DNA of 64,000 bases from CAVRXT01 sp963725655 (GTDB taxonomy: Bacteria; Acidobacteriota; Terriglobia; Acidiferrales; UBA7541): positions 1,054,001 through 1,118,000 of the forward strand of contig CAVRYY010000001.1 in the NCBI GenBank assembly GCA_963725655.1, read 5' to 3'. The first letter of the stretch is position 1. Each line of letters begins with the position of its first letter. Below are positions 41,733-51,416 of this stretch, piece by piece. A program made the position numbers and the translations under genes. The notes beneath the pieces were generated by a model that was not told the origin of the DNA, did not search any database, and saw only the letters and a list, made by a program, of their open reading frames with translations.

Positions 41733-43349
41733 ATGACCCGCGCGCGCGACATCATTATTTTGGGAGCGGGCCATAACGGGCTGGTCGCCGCGTTTTATCT
41801 AGCTAAGGCCGGATTCAAGCCGCTGGTGCTGGAGCGGCGCGACGTAGTGGGCGGCGCGGCAACGACCGGGGAATTTCATCCTGGCTTCAAGTGTTCGACG
41901 CTGGCGCACGCGTGCGGGCCGCTGGATGCGTCGGTGATTCGCGACATGCAGCTCGAACGGCACGGGCTCACCATGCTGGAATCTCCGGTGCGCGTATTTG
42001 CGCCGCTGCCGGATGGGCGCAGCCTGACGCTTTTCCGCGACGTGGGCGAGTCCGCCAACCAGATTGAAAAATTCTCGAAGGCCGACGCGGCGAAGTATCG
42101 CGAGCTCAGCGACACGCTCGCGAAAATGTCTCCGCTGCTGCAGCAACTGCTCTCCATGACGCCGCCGGACATCGCGAAACCCGGCGTGTCGGACCTTTGG
42201 AACATGCTAGGCGCCGGGCGGCAACTGCGCGGTCTGGGTAAGAAAGACATGATGCGCCTGATCCGCTGGGGTCCAACAGCGGTGGCCGATCTGGCATCGG
42301 AATTCTTCGAGACCGAAGTGCTGCGCGCGGCATTCGCGGCGCGCGGAATTTTCGGCGCGGCGCTGGGGCCGTGGTCGGCCGGCAGCACCACGCTTTTGCT
42401 GTTGCGCGCGGCCGGCGATCCACATCCGGTGGGGACTTCCGCCTTTCCGCGCGGCGGAATGGGCGCGCTGGCCCACGCGCTGGCCGATGCGGCCCGGCAA
42501 GCGGGCGCGGACATTCGCACCGGCGCCGACGTGGCGCAAATAACGATAAAGGACGGAGCGGTTACCGGAGTAGTCCTGGAGAGCGGCGAGGAAATTTCCG
42601 CCAGCACGGTAGTCTCAGGCGCCGATCCGCGACGGACGTTCCTAAAGCTGATCGATCCGGTGCATCTCGCGCCCGGGTTCGTGGTGAAGATGCAGCACTA
42701 CCGTTCGAAGGGCGTGGCCGCGAAAATGAATCTGGCGCTCGACAGCATGCCGTCGTTTACGGCGTTGCGCGGGATTTCCGCGGCGGGTGCGCTTTCTTTG
42801 AATGGCGCCTCCAGCGCGCTGGCCGGGCGGATTCACATCGGTCCGGACATCGATTATTTGGAGAGAGCGTTCGACGCTTCGAAGTACGGCGAGTTTTCGC
42901 GCGCGCCATATCTGGACGTCACCATTCCTTCGATTCTGGATCCTTCGCTGGCGCCGGCCGAGCAGCACGTGATGTCGGTGTACATGCAGTTCGCGCCGTA
43001 TCAGTTGCGGGAAGGGGACTGGTCGACGCAGCGCGGCGCGCTCGCGGATACCATCGTCGAAACACTGGCCGCGTATGCCCCCGATCTGCCGGAGCGAATC
43101 GTCGGGCACGAATTGTTTACGCCGCAGGATCTGGAGAGCCAATTTGGATTGACCGGCGGGCATCCGTTCCATGGCGAACTGGCGCTGGACCAGATTTTCA
43201 CGATGCGACCGCTGCTAGGATACGCGCGCTACCGCGGGCCAGTGCGCGGCCTGTATATGTGCGGCTCCGGAACCCATCCGGGAGCGGGATTGACCGGCGG
43301 CGCCGGATCGAACGCCGCACGCGAAATTCTGAAAGACATCAAACCCTAG
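41733..43349 (+). CDS. FAD-dependent oxidoreductase (PYROXD2/phytoene-desaturase-like), second copy
   Basis: A 538-residue paralogue of the upstream gene. DIIILGAGHNGLVAAFYLA forms the dinucleotide-binding start, with LVLERRDVVGGAATTGEF, EEISASTVVSGADPRRTFLK and GLYMCGSGTHPGAGLTGG. Its central region differs clearly from its partner, so the substrates or roles have diverged. It starts 3 bp after the upstream stop. With the divergent GcvT-like gene, the trio might oxidise a small N- or S-methyl compound and pass the one-carbon unit to folate, but this is inference. It converges on the broken Yip1-like gene. Confidence 0.85.
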   Translation: MTRARDIIILGAGHNGLVAAFYLAKAGFKPLVLERRDVVGGAATTGEFHPGFKCSTLAHACGPLDASVIRDMQLERHGLTMLESPVRVFAPLPDGRSLTLFRDVGESANQIEKFSKADAAKYRELSDTLAKMSPLLQQLLSMTPPDIAKPGVSDLWNMLGAGRQLRGLGKKDMMRLIRWGPTAVADLASEFFETEVLRAAFAARGIFGAALGPWSAGSTTLLLLRAAGDPHPVGTSAFPRGGMGALAHALADAARQAGADIRTGADVAQITIKDGAVTGVVLESGEEISASTVVSGADPRRTFLKLIDPVHLAPGFVVKMQHYRSKGVAAKMNLALDSMPSFTALRGISAAGALSLNGASSALAGRIHIGPDIDYLERAFDASKYGEFSRAPYLDVTIPSILDPSLAPAEQHVMSVYMQFAPYQLREGDWSTQRGALADTIVETLAAYAPDLPERIVGHELFTPQDLESQFGLTGGHPFHGELALDQIFTMRPLLGYARYRGPVRGLYMCGSGTHPGAGLTGGAGSNAAREILKDIKP

Positions 43350-43371
43350 CCGCTGGCGCCACCCAGTTACG

Positions 43372-43974
43372 TCATCCGTGTCGCCGGGCCGCGAGTAGCC
43401 ATATCTGAAGCACCGAAAACGTGACGTTGATCACCGTCGCGATCAGGAACGCTTTCAATCGGGCGATGCCCTCCACCTCTTCGAATACCAGCATCAACAC
43501 CGCGATCCAAGCCAGTCCCCCGGCCCATATCCCGATCGGACCCAAAACCCCAAAGATTTGCACCCACCATGCGAGAAGGAACGGACGCATCACACCGATG
43601 TACGTTCCGCTGCCGCCCAAAAACCACTTGGCGATCACATGGCACAGGCCAAGCTACAGGAACGTAATTACGGCGAGATACGCCACCTCGAACGCCACGC
43701 TGATTCCCATACGGACCACGATCATCGGCGCCGTCCATGCTTGCGCCTGGATCACGCGAAGCAAAATAGGGAACAAGCTGATCACGCAGATGATTCCAGC
43801 GGAGAGAGTCCAGACCGCCGCGCCGTAGTAAGTAGCATTCGGATCGCGCGCCGCGCGGTGAATCGAGACTTCGTCCCAGGTAACAATTTTCCAGGCCAGC
43901 CGAAGGTAGTAGAGCGGAGCAAAACCGGTAGGGAACGGCGCGGATTCCCCGGGCGACACGTAGGCAGGAGCCAC
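43372..43974 (-). pseudogene. Yip1-like membrane protein interrupted by an amber codon
   Basis: Two segments in one frame: 43654-43974 and 43372-43653. The first has WDEVSIHRAARDPNATYYG and two hydrophobic helices and ends in AVITFL, then TAG (plus-strand 43654-43656). The second continues directly with CHVIAKWFLGGSGTYIGVM and three helices. Together they form one YIP1-type integral membrane protein of about 200 residues, including the family's HxxAxxFGG-like motif in HVIAKWFLGG. Without the stop the protein would be intact, so a recent point mutation is likely; a restart at GTG 43638 could make the second part alone. The first start (GTG 43974) is weakly supported. Confidence 0.65.
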
Positions 43975-44310
43975 GCCCGCGCAGTTATGGGCTAGACCGT
44001 ATTCCTGGCCACAGACGGCCTATATCATCGAGGGTTTCCTTTCAAGACCAGCCCCTTGGCATCGGGATCGCCACCTTCGCACTGACGCAGATGATGTTCT
44101 GTCGCGTCTGGTCTGACGCCAATGGTGCTTTCGTCTGGAGGCCGGCGTTCCGTTGGTTTATTGCCGGGCAGAACATATATCCGGACCCAGCGGGATGCAA
44201 GCATCCTCGTTCGCACCCATGAGCACGGCAGAAAAACTACTCTGCCCCCAATCAATTGACTTGCTTTAGCGCGGCCCCTAAGATGGCCCACACGGAGAGG
44301 TGCTCTCTCA
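43975..44310. other. Intergenic region upstream of the kinase
   Basis: This spacer holds the promoter of the kinase-TPR gene. No hairpin with a T-run, repeat or credible small gene was seen. Confidence 0.4.
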
Positions 44311-47300
44311 TTGATCGGTCAAACCATCTCGCACTACCGCATCGTGGAGAAGTTGGGTGGTGGCGGCATGGGCGTGGTCTACAAGGCCGAAGACGTGAAG
44401 CTGCACCGCTTTGTCGCCCTGAAGTTCCTGCCGGACGATATCGCCAAAAACCCGCAAGCACTCACCCGCTTCGAACGCGAAGCGCAGGCCGCCTCCGCAC
44501 TCAATCACCCTAACATTTGCACGATCCACGAAATTGACGACCAGCACGGCGATGCGTTTATCGCCATGGAGTTTCTCGACGGGGTGACCCTCAAGCACCG
44601 CATTTCCGGCAAGCCGCTGCCCTCCGAGGAACTGCTGGAGCTGGGAATTGAAATTGCCGACGCGCTGGACGCCGCGCACGTGGAAGGGATCGTCCACCGC
44701 GACATCAAGCCCGCCAATATTTTCGTCACCAAGCGCGGGCACGCCAAGATTCTGGACTTCGGCCTGGCCAAGGTCACCGTGACCGCCAGTTCTTCGAGCA
44801 GCATGGAGTCTCTTGCCACGCAGTCGGGTTCAATAGACGCCGAACATTTGACCAGTCCCGGCACGGTGATGGGAACCGTGGCGTATATGTCGCCCGAGCA
44901 GGTCCGGGCAAGAGAGTTGGATGCGCGGAGCGATCTGTTCTCGTTTGGGGCGGTGCTGTACGAGATGGCCACCGGCGTTTTGCCTTTTCACGGAGAAAGT
45001 TCGCCGATGATCTGTGAAGCCATCGTCAACCGCGCCCCGGTAGCGGTGGTGCGCCTGAATCACGAGGTGCCCGCGGAACTGGAACGGATCATCAACAAAG
45101 CGCTGGAGAAAGACCGCGAGCTGCGTTACCAGCACGCCGCTGACATCCGCGCCGACCTGAAGCGGCTGAAACGCGAAACGGAATCGCATCAAGGCGTATC
45201 GGCGAGTTCCGGGACGATGCCGGCGGCATATGATACCGGCAGTCAGCAGATCACCTCGGTGGTCCCGCAGCCCATGCCCTCATCGGTTTCTGTTCCCGCT
45301 GCTGGGTCATCGGCTGCCGTGAAAGTCGCTGAAGTTCCTGTAACCGAGGGCAGAAAGCTCTGGAAGATTCTGGTTCCCGCAGCCGTCCTGGTGATCGCCG
45401 CATTGGTCGCCGGAGTCTTCCACTTCCGTTCGCGTCCAGCAGCGACGCTCACCGAGAAAGACACCATCGTCCTCGCCGACTTCACCAACAGCACCGGCGA
45501 TGCGGTGTTCGACGACACCCTCAAGCAGGGACTCAGCGTTGCACTCAACCAGTCGCCGTTTCTGAATGTGCTCCCCGACAACAAAGTCGCCGCGACCTTG
45601 AAATTGATGTCCCGTCCGGCGGGCACCAAACTCACGCCCGAAGTCGCCAGCGAGCTTTGCCAGCGGGCGGGCAGCAAGGCCTACCTTGCCGGGTCGATTG
45701 CCAATCTGGGCAGCCAATACGTGGTGGGGTTGAAAGCGGTGAATTGCCAAAGCGGAGACCCGCTGGCGCAGGAACAAGTGACGGCGGCGTCCAAGGAGAA
45801 GGTACTGGACGCGCTGGGCCAGGCGGCCTCCAAGCTGCGCAGCGAACTGGGCGAATCGCTGGCTACGGTGCAGAAGTTAGATGTTCCACTCGCCGAGGCC
45901 ACCACCTCGTCCCTCGAAGCTTTGAAAGCGTACAGTCTTGGCAGTAAGGCCCATAACGAGAAAGGCCCGGCCGCAGCCCTGCCCTACGATCAACGTGCCA
46001 TCGAGCTTGATCCGAATTTTGCCATGGGCTACGCGGCAGTGGGCACTGACTACCAAAGTCTCGCCGAACTAGGGCGGGCCAGCGAGTACTTCACCAAGGC
46101 ATTCCAGTTGCGGGAACATGCCAGCGAACGGGAAAAGCTTCGCATCGCCGCCGCCTACTATTCGTATGTCACCGGGGAACTGGATAAAGCGGCCCAGACG
46201 TATCAGGAATCCATTGAGAGTTACCCGCGGAGTCCTGGGGCGTACGGCAGTCTAGGCATCGTATACAGCAGCCAAGGGCAGTATGAAAAAGCTGCGGAAG
46301 TCACCAGGCAAGCCGTGCGACTCGCACCGGATGATCCAAGTAATTACACCAATCTCACCAACATCTCCCTTGCCTTGCAGCGGTTCGACGAAGCGCGGCA
46401 GAGCATTCACGAGGTGCAGGCGCGAAAGGCCGATAATGTCGTACTCCGCAACGCTATGTATGCTCTGGCCTTTCTCGGGGCGGACTCTGCGGCTATGGCG
46501 GAACAGCAAAAGTGGTATGCGGGCAAGCCCGAGGAGAACGAGGGGCTGGCGCTGGCATCCGACACCGAGGCATATGCTGGTCATGTGAGCAAAGCGCGGG
46601 AACTGACCAAGCGGGCGGTGGACTCCGCCATTCGGGCGGACAGCAAGGAAAATGGGGCCATATGGCAGGCGAATGCTGCTGTGCTACAAGCGGCTTATGG
46701 CAATACTGCGGAAGCGCGGCAGTCCGCAGCAGAGGCTTTGAAGCTGGTTCCCGCGAGTCAGGGAGTCGAGGTCGAAGCCGCGCTTGCGTTGGCCATGGCG
46801 GGCGATACGACACGAGCCGAGTCCTTGTCCCAAGACTTGGGGAAACGCTTCCCGCTGGACACCCAGATGCAGTCGCTTTGGCTGCCAGCGATTCAGGCGC
46901 AATTGGCGCTGGACAAAAGGAACCCTACTGCCGCCCTGAATGAACTGCAAGCCGCTACCCCCATCGAGTTGGGGCAAATCCAGTTCGTCGCCAATATTTC
47001 CTGCCTCTATCCGGTGTATGTGCGCGGCGAAGCATACTTGGCAGCCGGACAGGGCAGTGCAGCCGCCGCCGAGTTTCAGAAAATCATCGACCACAGCGGG
47101 ATCGTCTGGAACTGCTGGACGGGAGCGTTGGCGCATCTAGGAGTGGCGCGAGCCAATGCCTTGGAATCGAGAACCACGCAGGGAGCGGACGCCGATGCCG
47201 CCCGCGTCCGTGCGCTCGCCGCCTACAATGATTTCCTCACACTGTGGAAAGACGCCGACCCCGACATCCCCATCCTCATCGCCGCCAAAGCGGAGTACGC

Positions 47301-47313
47301 CAAGCTGCACTAA
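44311..47313 (+). CDS. Transmembrane Ser/Thr protein kinase with C-terminal TPR domain
   Basis: A 1000-residue protein starting at TTG 44311, with GGAGAGG 12 nt upstream. Residues about 8-270 are a PknB-type kinase: glycine loop KLGGGGMGVVYKAEDV, catalytic lysine in VALKFLP, loop GIVHRDIKPANIF, DFGLAK and MSPEQVRA. A low-complexity linker leads to one membrane helix at about 352-372 (ILVPAAVLVIAALVAGVF). The outer part begins with an adenylate-cyclase-like/FlgO-type beta-alpha region (TIVLADFTNSTGDAVFDDTL) and then carries TPR repeats from about residue 540 to the end. This is a typical acidobacterial signalling protein: the exported TPR part may sense partners while the kinase acts in the cytoplasm. 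Targets are unknown. Confidence 0.93.
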   Translation: MIGQTISHYRIVEKLGGGGMGVVYKAEDVKLHRFVALKFLPDDIAKNPQALTRFEREAQAASALNHPNICTIHEIDDQHGDAFIAMEFLDGVTLKHRISGKPLPSEELLELGIEIADALDAAHVEGIVHRDIKPANIFVTKRGHAKILDFGLAKVTVTASSSSSMESLATQSGSIDAEHLTSPGTVMGTVAYMSPEQVRARELDARSDLFSFGAVLYEMATGVLPFHGESSPMICEAIVNRAPVAVVRLNHEVPAELERIINKALEKDRELRYQHAADIRADLKRLKRETESHQGVSASSGTMPAAYDTGSQQITSVVPQPMPSSVSVPAAGSSAAVKVAEVPVTEGRKLWKILVPAAVLVIAALVAGVFHFRSRPAATLTEKDTIVLADFTNSTGDAVFDDTLKQGLSVALNQSPFLNVLPDNKVAATLKLMSRPAGTKLTPEVASELCQRAGSKAYLAGSIANLGSQYVVGLKAVNCQSGDPLAQEQVTAASKEKVLDALGQAASKLRSELGESLATVQKLDVPLAEATTSSLEALKAYSLGSKAHNEKGPAAALPYDQRAIELDPNFAMGYAAVGTDYQSLAELGRASEYFTKAFQLREHASEREKLRIAAAYYSYVTGELDKAAQTYQESIESYPRSPGAYGSLGIVYSSQGQYEKAAEVTRQAVRLAPDDPSNYTNLTNISLALQRFDEARQSIHEVQARKADNVVLRNAMYALAFLGADSAAMAEQQKWYAGKPEENEGLALASDTEAYAGHVSKARELTKRAVDSAIRADSKENGAIWQANAAVLQAAYGNTAEARQSAAEALKLVPASQGVEVEAALALAMAGDTTRAESLSQDLGKRFPLDTQMQSLWLPAIQAQLALDKRNPTAALNELQAATPIELGQIQFVANISCLYPVYVRGEAYLAAGQGSAAAAEFQKIIDHSGIVWNCWTGALAHLGVARANALESRTTQGADADAARVRALAAYNDFLTLWKDADPDIPILIAAKAEYAKLH

Positions 47314-47494
47314 TTAGAATGCCCACCGAAATGATCTCTACGCTCCGGCCCTTCCGAAATGTAACCTTCCCACCGGAACATGAGGATACGGATCAACATG
47401 GGTAGAACCTCCCCGCGAAGTGCGCAGGCCCGGCCCGAAAGCGTGAAAACCGCTGGTGGCGGAAGCTCCTCGAATCTCGCAGCAAGAGCCCCGA

Positions 47495-47885
47495 TTTCTA
47501 ATCGCAACACCGCCAGGAATGGGTCTCCGATGTGCGTGATTCTAAAGGACAGAAATTCGCCGAATCCGGGCAAATTACGAAACACGAGAGCCAGAGAACG
47601 ATCGGATCTCGGCCCCCAAGCCGCAAACGCTAAATCGCAACACTGCCAGGAATGGGTCGCCGATGTGCTTGATTCTAAACGACAGAAAATCGCCGAATCC
47701 AGGCGAAATATCGAAATACGAGGTGGAAGCACGATCTGTCTGTAGGACCCACCGCACCAATTTCCAAATCGCCACACCGCCAGGAATGGATCGCCTATGT
47801 ACCTGATTCTAAACGGCGGAAAATCGCCGAATCCAGGCAAATTGCAAAGTGTGAGCGTCGAAAACTGGTCTGGTCCGGGCCAAAA
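47495..47885. repeat. Three tandem repeats of about 133 bp
   Basis: The marker GCCAGGAATGG occurs at 47512, 47645 and 47779, spaced 133 and 134 bp. Each unit continues with GATTCTAAA, then CAGAAA or CGGAAA, and TCGCCGAATCC. The period is not a multiple of three in all units, so the array does not code for one repeat protein. The array lies between the kinase-TPR gene and pruA, overlapping the upstream region of pruA. The rest of 47314-47981 has no gene. Confidence 0.85.
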
Positions 47886-47981
47886 TCTCCAATGGGAGGG
47901 AATCGCAGCCGCCTGGCCGGCTGGGTAGTGGCGGTCCGGGCTTTCCTGCTAGAATACTTTCAATATCAGGAGGGTTTATCC

Positions 47982-49556
47982 ATGGTTTCTTCCGCTTCCA
48001 CGATTGAGCGCAGCGAATTTCAGAACGAAGTGCCGGTGGATTTTTCCAAGCCGGAAAATCGTAAGGCGGCGGACGCGGCCCTGGCATTAGTCGCCGGGCA
48101 ACTGGGGCGGGAATACCCCCTGATTATTGGCGGCGAGAAATTTACCACCACCGAGAAAATCCGTTCGACCAATCCCGCCAAGCCGGACCAGGTGATCGGC
48201 GTATTTCAGAAGGCCACCGTGGACCTGGCCAACCAGGCCATCGAAGCCGCGGCCAAAGCGTTTGAACGATGGAAGTACGTTCCAGTCGAGGAGCGCGTGG
48301 CTTGCGTTTTTCGGGCCGCGGAAATCATGCGCCGGCGGAAATTCGAGTTGGAAGCGTGGTTGTGCTACGAGATCGGCAAGACGTTTCCCGAAGCCGACGG
48401 CGACGTGGCCGAGTTGATCGATTTCGCCGAATACTACGGGCGGGAAATGTTGCGCTTGGGCGCGCCGCAAACGCTGGTTCCGATTCGCGGCGAGAAAAAT
48501 CGGATGCACTACATTCCGTTGGGTGTGGGCGTGATTATTCCGCCGTGGAATTTTGCCGCCGCCATCATGGGCGGGATGACCCTGGCCTCGATCGTGGCGG
48601 GAAATACCGTGGTGGTGAAGCCGTCGGGCGATTCACCGACCATTGCAGCGATCTTCGTGGATATTTTGTTTGAGGCCGGCGTGCCGCGCGACGTGGTGAG
48701 TTTTCTGCCCGGTCCGGGAAGCACCGCTGGGGAAGCCATGGTGAAGAACCCGAAGACGCGCTACATCGCGTTCACCGGATCAAAAGAAGCCGGGCTGCGG
48801 ATCAGCGAACTGGCCGCACAAGCGCAGCCGGGGCAAGTGTGGATCAAGCGGACCGTGCTGGAGATGGGCGGCAAAGACGCGATCGTGGTCGATGACGAGG
48901 CCGATCTCGACGCCGCCGTGGAGGGCGTGGCATCCGCGGCGTTTGGTTTTTCCGGGCAGAAATGTTCGGCATGCTCGCGCGCCATCGTCACCGAAAAAGT
49001 GTACGACCGCTTTCTCGAGAAGCTGGTTCCGCGCGTGAAATCCATCACCATGGGCGCGCCCACCGATGCCAAGAACTACATGGGTCCGGTAATCAATAAA
49101 GCGGCGATGAAGTCGATTCTGGAATATATCGAAGTGGGAAAAAAAGAGGGCCGGCTGCTAACCGGCGGCGCGGCTGCGGATGGAGATGGCTATTTCGTGC
49201 AGCCCACGGTGATTGCCGACGTCAGCCCGAAAGCCCGTATTTTTCAGGAAGAGATATTTGGGCCGGTGCTCGCGGTGACCAAGGCGCGCGATTTCGACGA
49301 TGCCCTGCGCATGGCCAACGACACCGAATTTGGCCTGACCGGCGCAGTCTATTCCGAGAATCCGGAGAAACTGGAAAAAGCGCGGCAGGATTTTCACGTC
49401 GGCAACCTCTACCTGAATCGCAAGTGCACCGGCGCCGTTTGCGGCGTGCATCCCTTCGGCGGTTTCAATATGTCCGGCACCGATTCCAAGTCCGGCGGCC
49501 CGGATTACTTGCTGCTATTCCTGCAGGCCAAAACCATCAGCGAGAAAATTAAGTAG
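47982..49556 (+). CDS. pruA: L-glutamate gamma-semialdehyde (1-pyrroline-5-carboxylate) dehydrogenase
   Basis: A 524-residue aldehyde dehydrogenase from ATG 47982, eight nt after AGGAGGG; an upstream start would add an unconserved segment. The N-terminal part (YPLIIGGEKFTTTEKIRSTN) and PWNFAAAIMGGMTLASIVAG are typical of the RocA/PruA type. The catalytic Glu is in TVLEMGGKDAIVV and the Cys in GFSGQKCSACSRAIV; LNRKCTGAVCGVHPFGGFN is diagnostic near the end. It oxidises glutamate semialdehyde, the proline and arginine breakdown intermediate, to glutamate. No proline dehydrogenase is beside it, but the next gene is an APC amino-acid permease in the opposite direction. Confidence 0.92.
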   Translation: MVSSASTIERSEFQNEVPVDFSKPENRKAADAALALVAGQLGREYPLIIGGEKFTTTEKIRSTNPAKPDQVIGVFQKATVDLANQAIEAAAKAFERWKYVPVEERVACVFRAAEIMRRRKFELEAWLCYEIGKTFPEADGDVAELIDFAEYYGREMLRLGAPQTLVPIRGEKNRMHYIPLGVGVIIPPWNFAAAIMGGMTLASIVAGNTVVVKPSGDSPTIAAIFVDILFEAGVPRDVVSFLPGPGSTAGEAMVKNPKTRYIAFTGSKEAGLRISELAAQAQPGQVWIKRTVLEMGGKDAIVVDDEADLDAAVEGVASAAFGFSGQKCSACSRAIVTEKVYDRFLEKLVPRVKSITMGAPTDAKNYMGPVINKAAMKSILEYIEVGKKEGRLLTGGAAADGDGYFVQPTVIADVSPKARIFQEEIFGPVLAVTKARDFDDALRMANDTEFGLTGAVYSENPEKLEKARQDFHVGNLYLNRKCTGAVCGVHPFGGFNMSGTDSKSGGPDYLLLFLQAKTISEKIK

Positions 49557-49692
49557 CTGATTCAGTTTTTCTCTGCGAGCGAACTGATACTTCGGCTCCA
49601 ATCTCATCCACAGATCTGATCTATTTCCCACGCACGCCAGTCATGCTAGCGTGCGCTTGCGGAAAACGTTCGGCGCAAAAAGGGAATATAAC

Positions 49693-51066
49693 CTATTGTG
49701 AGTGGGTCGCCGGCTCGTCCATCGGCTTTGGCCGCAGACCTAGTCCCCATCTGAAAATTGCGTAGGCGATTGGGCCGGAGGCCAGCAGCCACGGCGCCCA
49801 ACGCAGGACGAATGGCTCGCTGTAATACACTTTCACGCCGCAAAGAATCGCCGGGAAAATCAGGATGTACAGCATGCCTGCGCCGCCGCCGGGGATGCGG
49901 AACAATCGCGGAGCATCGGGCATTTTCCTGCGCATCTTCCATGCGGCGAGCAGCGTGAGCAGCGAGGTGGCGATGCGCGTCCAGATATAAATATTCACCA
50001 GATCCACCACCCGGAATTTCGCCAGGATGCAGTAGATCACGGTGGAAATGGCGATCGCTCGGGCCGGAGTGCCGTATCGCGCGTGCAATTTCCCCAGCCA
50101 CGCTGGAAGGTATCCGTCCTCGGCCATAGCTGCGGGGATGCGCGTGGTGTAGAGGATGGTGCTGTTTGAAAGCGCGGCGGTGCCGATGATCGACGCTACC
50201 AGCATCGAGATTCCCAGCCACGGGCCGCCGATCAGCCGCGCCGCGGGGACGATGTATCCGGTCTGCCAATCCTGCCAGTTCCCGAGGACGGCCAGCGCCA
50301 GCGTCACTGGAACGATGTAGGTGAGGATATTCATCGGCGTATTCCAGGCCAGGATGCGCACGAAAGTCTTCTGCGGATCTTTCATCTCGCCGGTGACGCT
50401 GGATAGTTGCTCGTAGCCGGCGTAGTCCCACATCGCCAGCGCCAGACCTTTGCCGAAGACGCTGCCGAATGGCTTTCCTGGCGGCACAAAAGGAAGCAGC
50501 GGATTGAAATGCCAGTGGAAAAGCGAAACCACGCACAGCCAGATCACCGGAATCAGCACCGCGACGAGCAGGACCACGGAAAGCCACCCGGCGACGGAAA
50601 TCCCGCGGGCGTTGAGATACGCCAGCAAGCACAGCACCAGCGAGGCGCCCAGCCATTTTGTCGAACCAGTGAGCCACGGCAGGTAATCGGCGAGGTAGTC
50701 CATCACCAGCACGCCGTAGAGGCTGTTGAGCAGAAACGTGCCGGCCCAATTCCACCAGCCGCACTGGAATCCCCAGAAATCGCCGAACGCCGCGCGCGAC
50801 CAACGGTAGAAGCCGCCCTGCACCGGAAGAATGCTGTTCAACTCAGCCGACGCGAACGACATGGGAATGCTCCAGAAGAATGGCACCAGCGTCAGAAACA
50901 CCAGCGCCATGCCCGGACCGGAGCCGGAGAAAATTTCCTCGAAGCCAAAAGGTCCACCGGCAGTGTAGCCGTAGAAAATAGCGAGGAGCGGAAGAAAGCC
51001 GATCTGGCGCATGGCGCCGCGATTGGAGGGTGATGTTGGTTTCAGGTCACCGGATTCGGTCGCCAT
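49693..51066 (-). CDS. APC family amino acid permease
   Basis: A 457-residue membrane protein with about 12 helices. The start region GFLPLLAIFYGYTAGGPFGFEEI is the broken helix 1 of amino acid/polyamine/organocation transporters. SFASAELNSILPVQGGFYRW is the conserved helix 2-3 loop, and MWDYAGYEQLSSVTGEMKDP is the helix 6 substrate region. ATG 51066 follows no strong ribosome site but begins a normal N-terminus. It imports an amino acid or related compound by ion coupling; which one is unknown. It converges on the P5C dehydrogenase gene, a plausible functional neighbour. Confidence 0.88.
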   Translation of the reverse strand: MATESGDLKPTSPSNRGAMRQIGFLPLLAIFYGYTAGGPFGFEEIFSGSGPGMALVFLTLVPFFWSIPMSFASAELNSILPVQGGFYRWSRAAFGDFWGFQCGWWNWAGTFLLNSLYGVLVMDYLADYLPWLTGSTKWLGASLVLCLLAYLNARGISVAGWLSVVLLVAVLIPVIWLCVVSLFHWHFNPLLPFVPPGKPFGSVFGKGLALAMWDYAGYEQLSSVTGEMKDPQKTFVRILAWNTPMNILTYIVPVTLALAVLGNWQDWQTGYIVPAARLIGGPWLGISMLVASIIGTAALSNSTILYTTRIPAAMAEDGYLPAWLGKLHARYGTPARAIAISTVIYCILAKFRVVDLVNIYIWTRIATSLLTLLAAWKMRRKMPDAPRLFRIPGGGAGMLYILIFPAILCGVKVYYSEPFVLRWAPWLLASGPIAYAIFRWGLGLRPKPMDEPATHSQ

Positions 51067-51416
51067 GGCTTAGGTTGTGGAGGCGGAATGATAGTGAACC
51101 GGGCGCAGCATTTCAATCGGATTCGCCTCCGTTTACAGGGGCGCCAGGAACCAATGGATGCTTCCAGCCATGGAGCGAAAGTCGAGCCGCGATCGCGTGA
51201 CTCAGGGTCAATCCCACACGTCGCTGCGAGCAGCCGGCAATTGCAATACGCAGTCGTAAATGACAGATTAGCGTTCGCTCCGATGCTGGAGCCGTGCAGG
51301 CGATGGATGCTAGCGCGTCGTCACTACTTTATTAGAGTGAAGGCAATCGGTGGCGGTTCGCGGTGTTCGGGTGGCGCGGTCGGGTTGGTTTTGATCTTTG
51401 TTGCGCGGGGGAACGA
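51067..51416. other. Intergenic region between divergent genes
   Basis: This 350-bp stretch separates the permease from the S9 peptidase. I see no hairpin, repeat or convincing gene; it presumably contains both promoters. Confidence 0.4.

Noticed and set aside
44311..47313. Kinase-TPR gene as part of a two-gene signalling operon
   Set aside because: The next gene begins more than 650 bp downstream after a repeat array, and the upstream gene is broken and on the other strand.
47310..47840. 176-codon minus-strand frame across the 133-bp repeats
   Set aside because: The repeated peptides result from the DNA repeat, and the 133/134-bp period does not keep frame between units.
48087..48509. 140-codon minus-strand frame inside pruA
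   Set aside because: Antisense shadow in a gene with intact catalytic motifs.
49646..50803. 385-codon minus-strand frame overlapping the APC permease in another frame
   Set aside because: Arg/Ala-rich out-of-frame reading; the 457-residue frame has the transporter motifs and helices.
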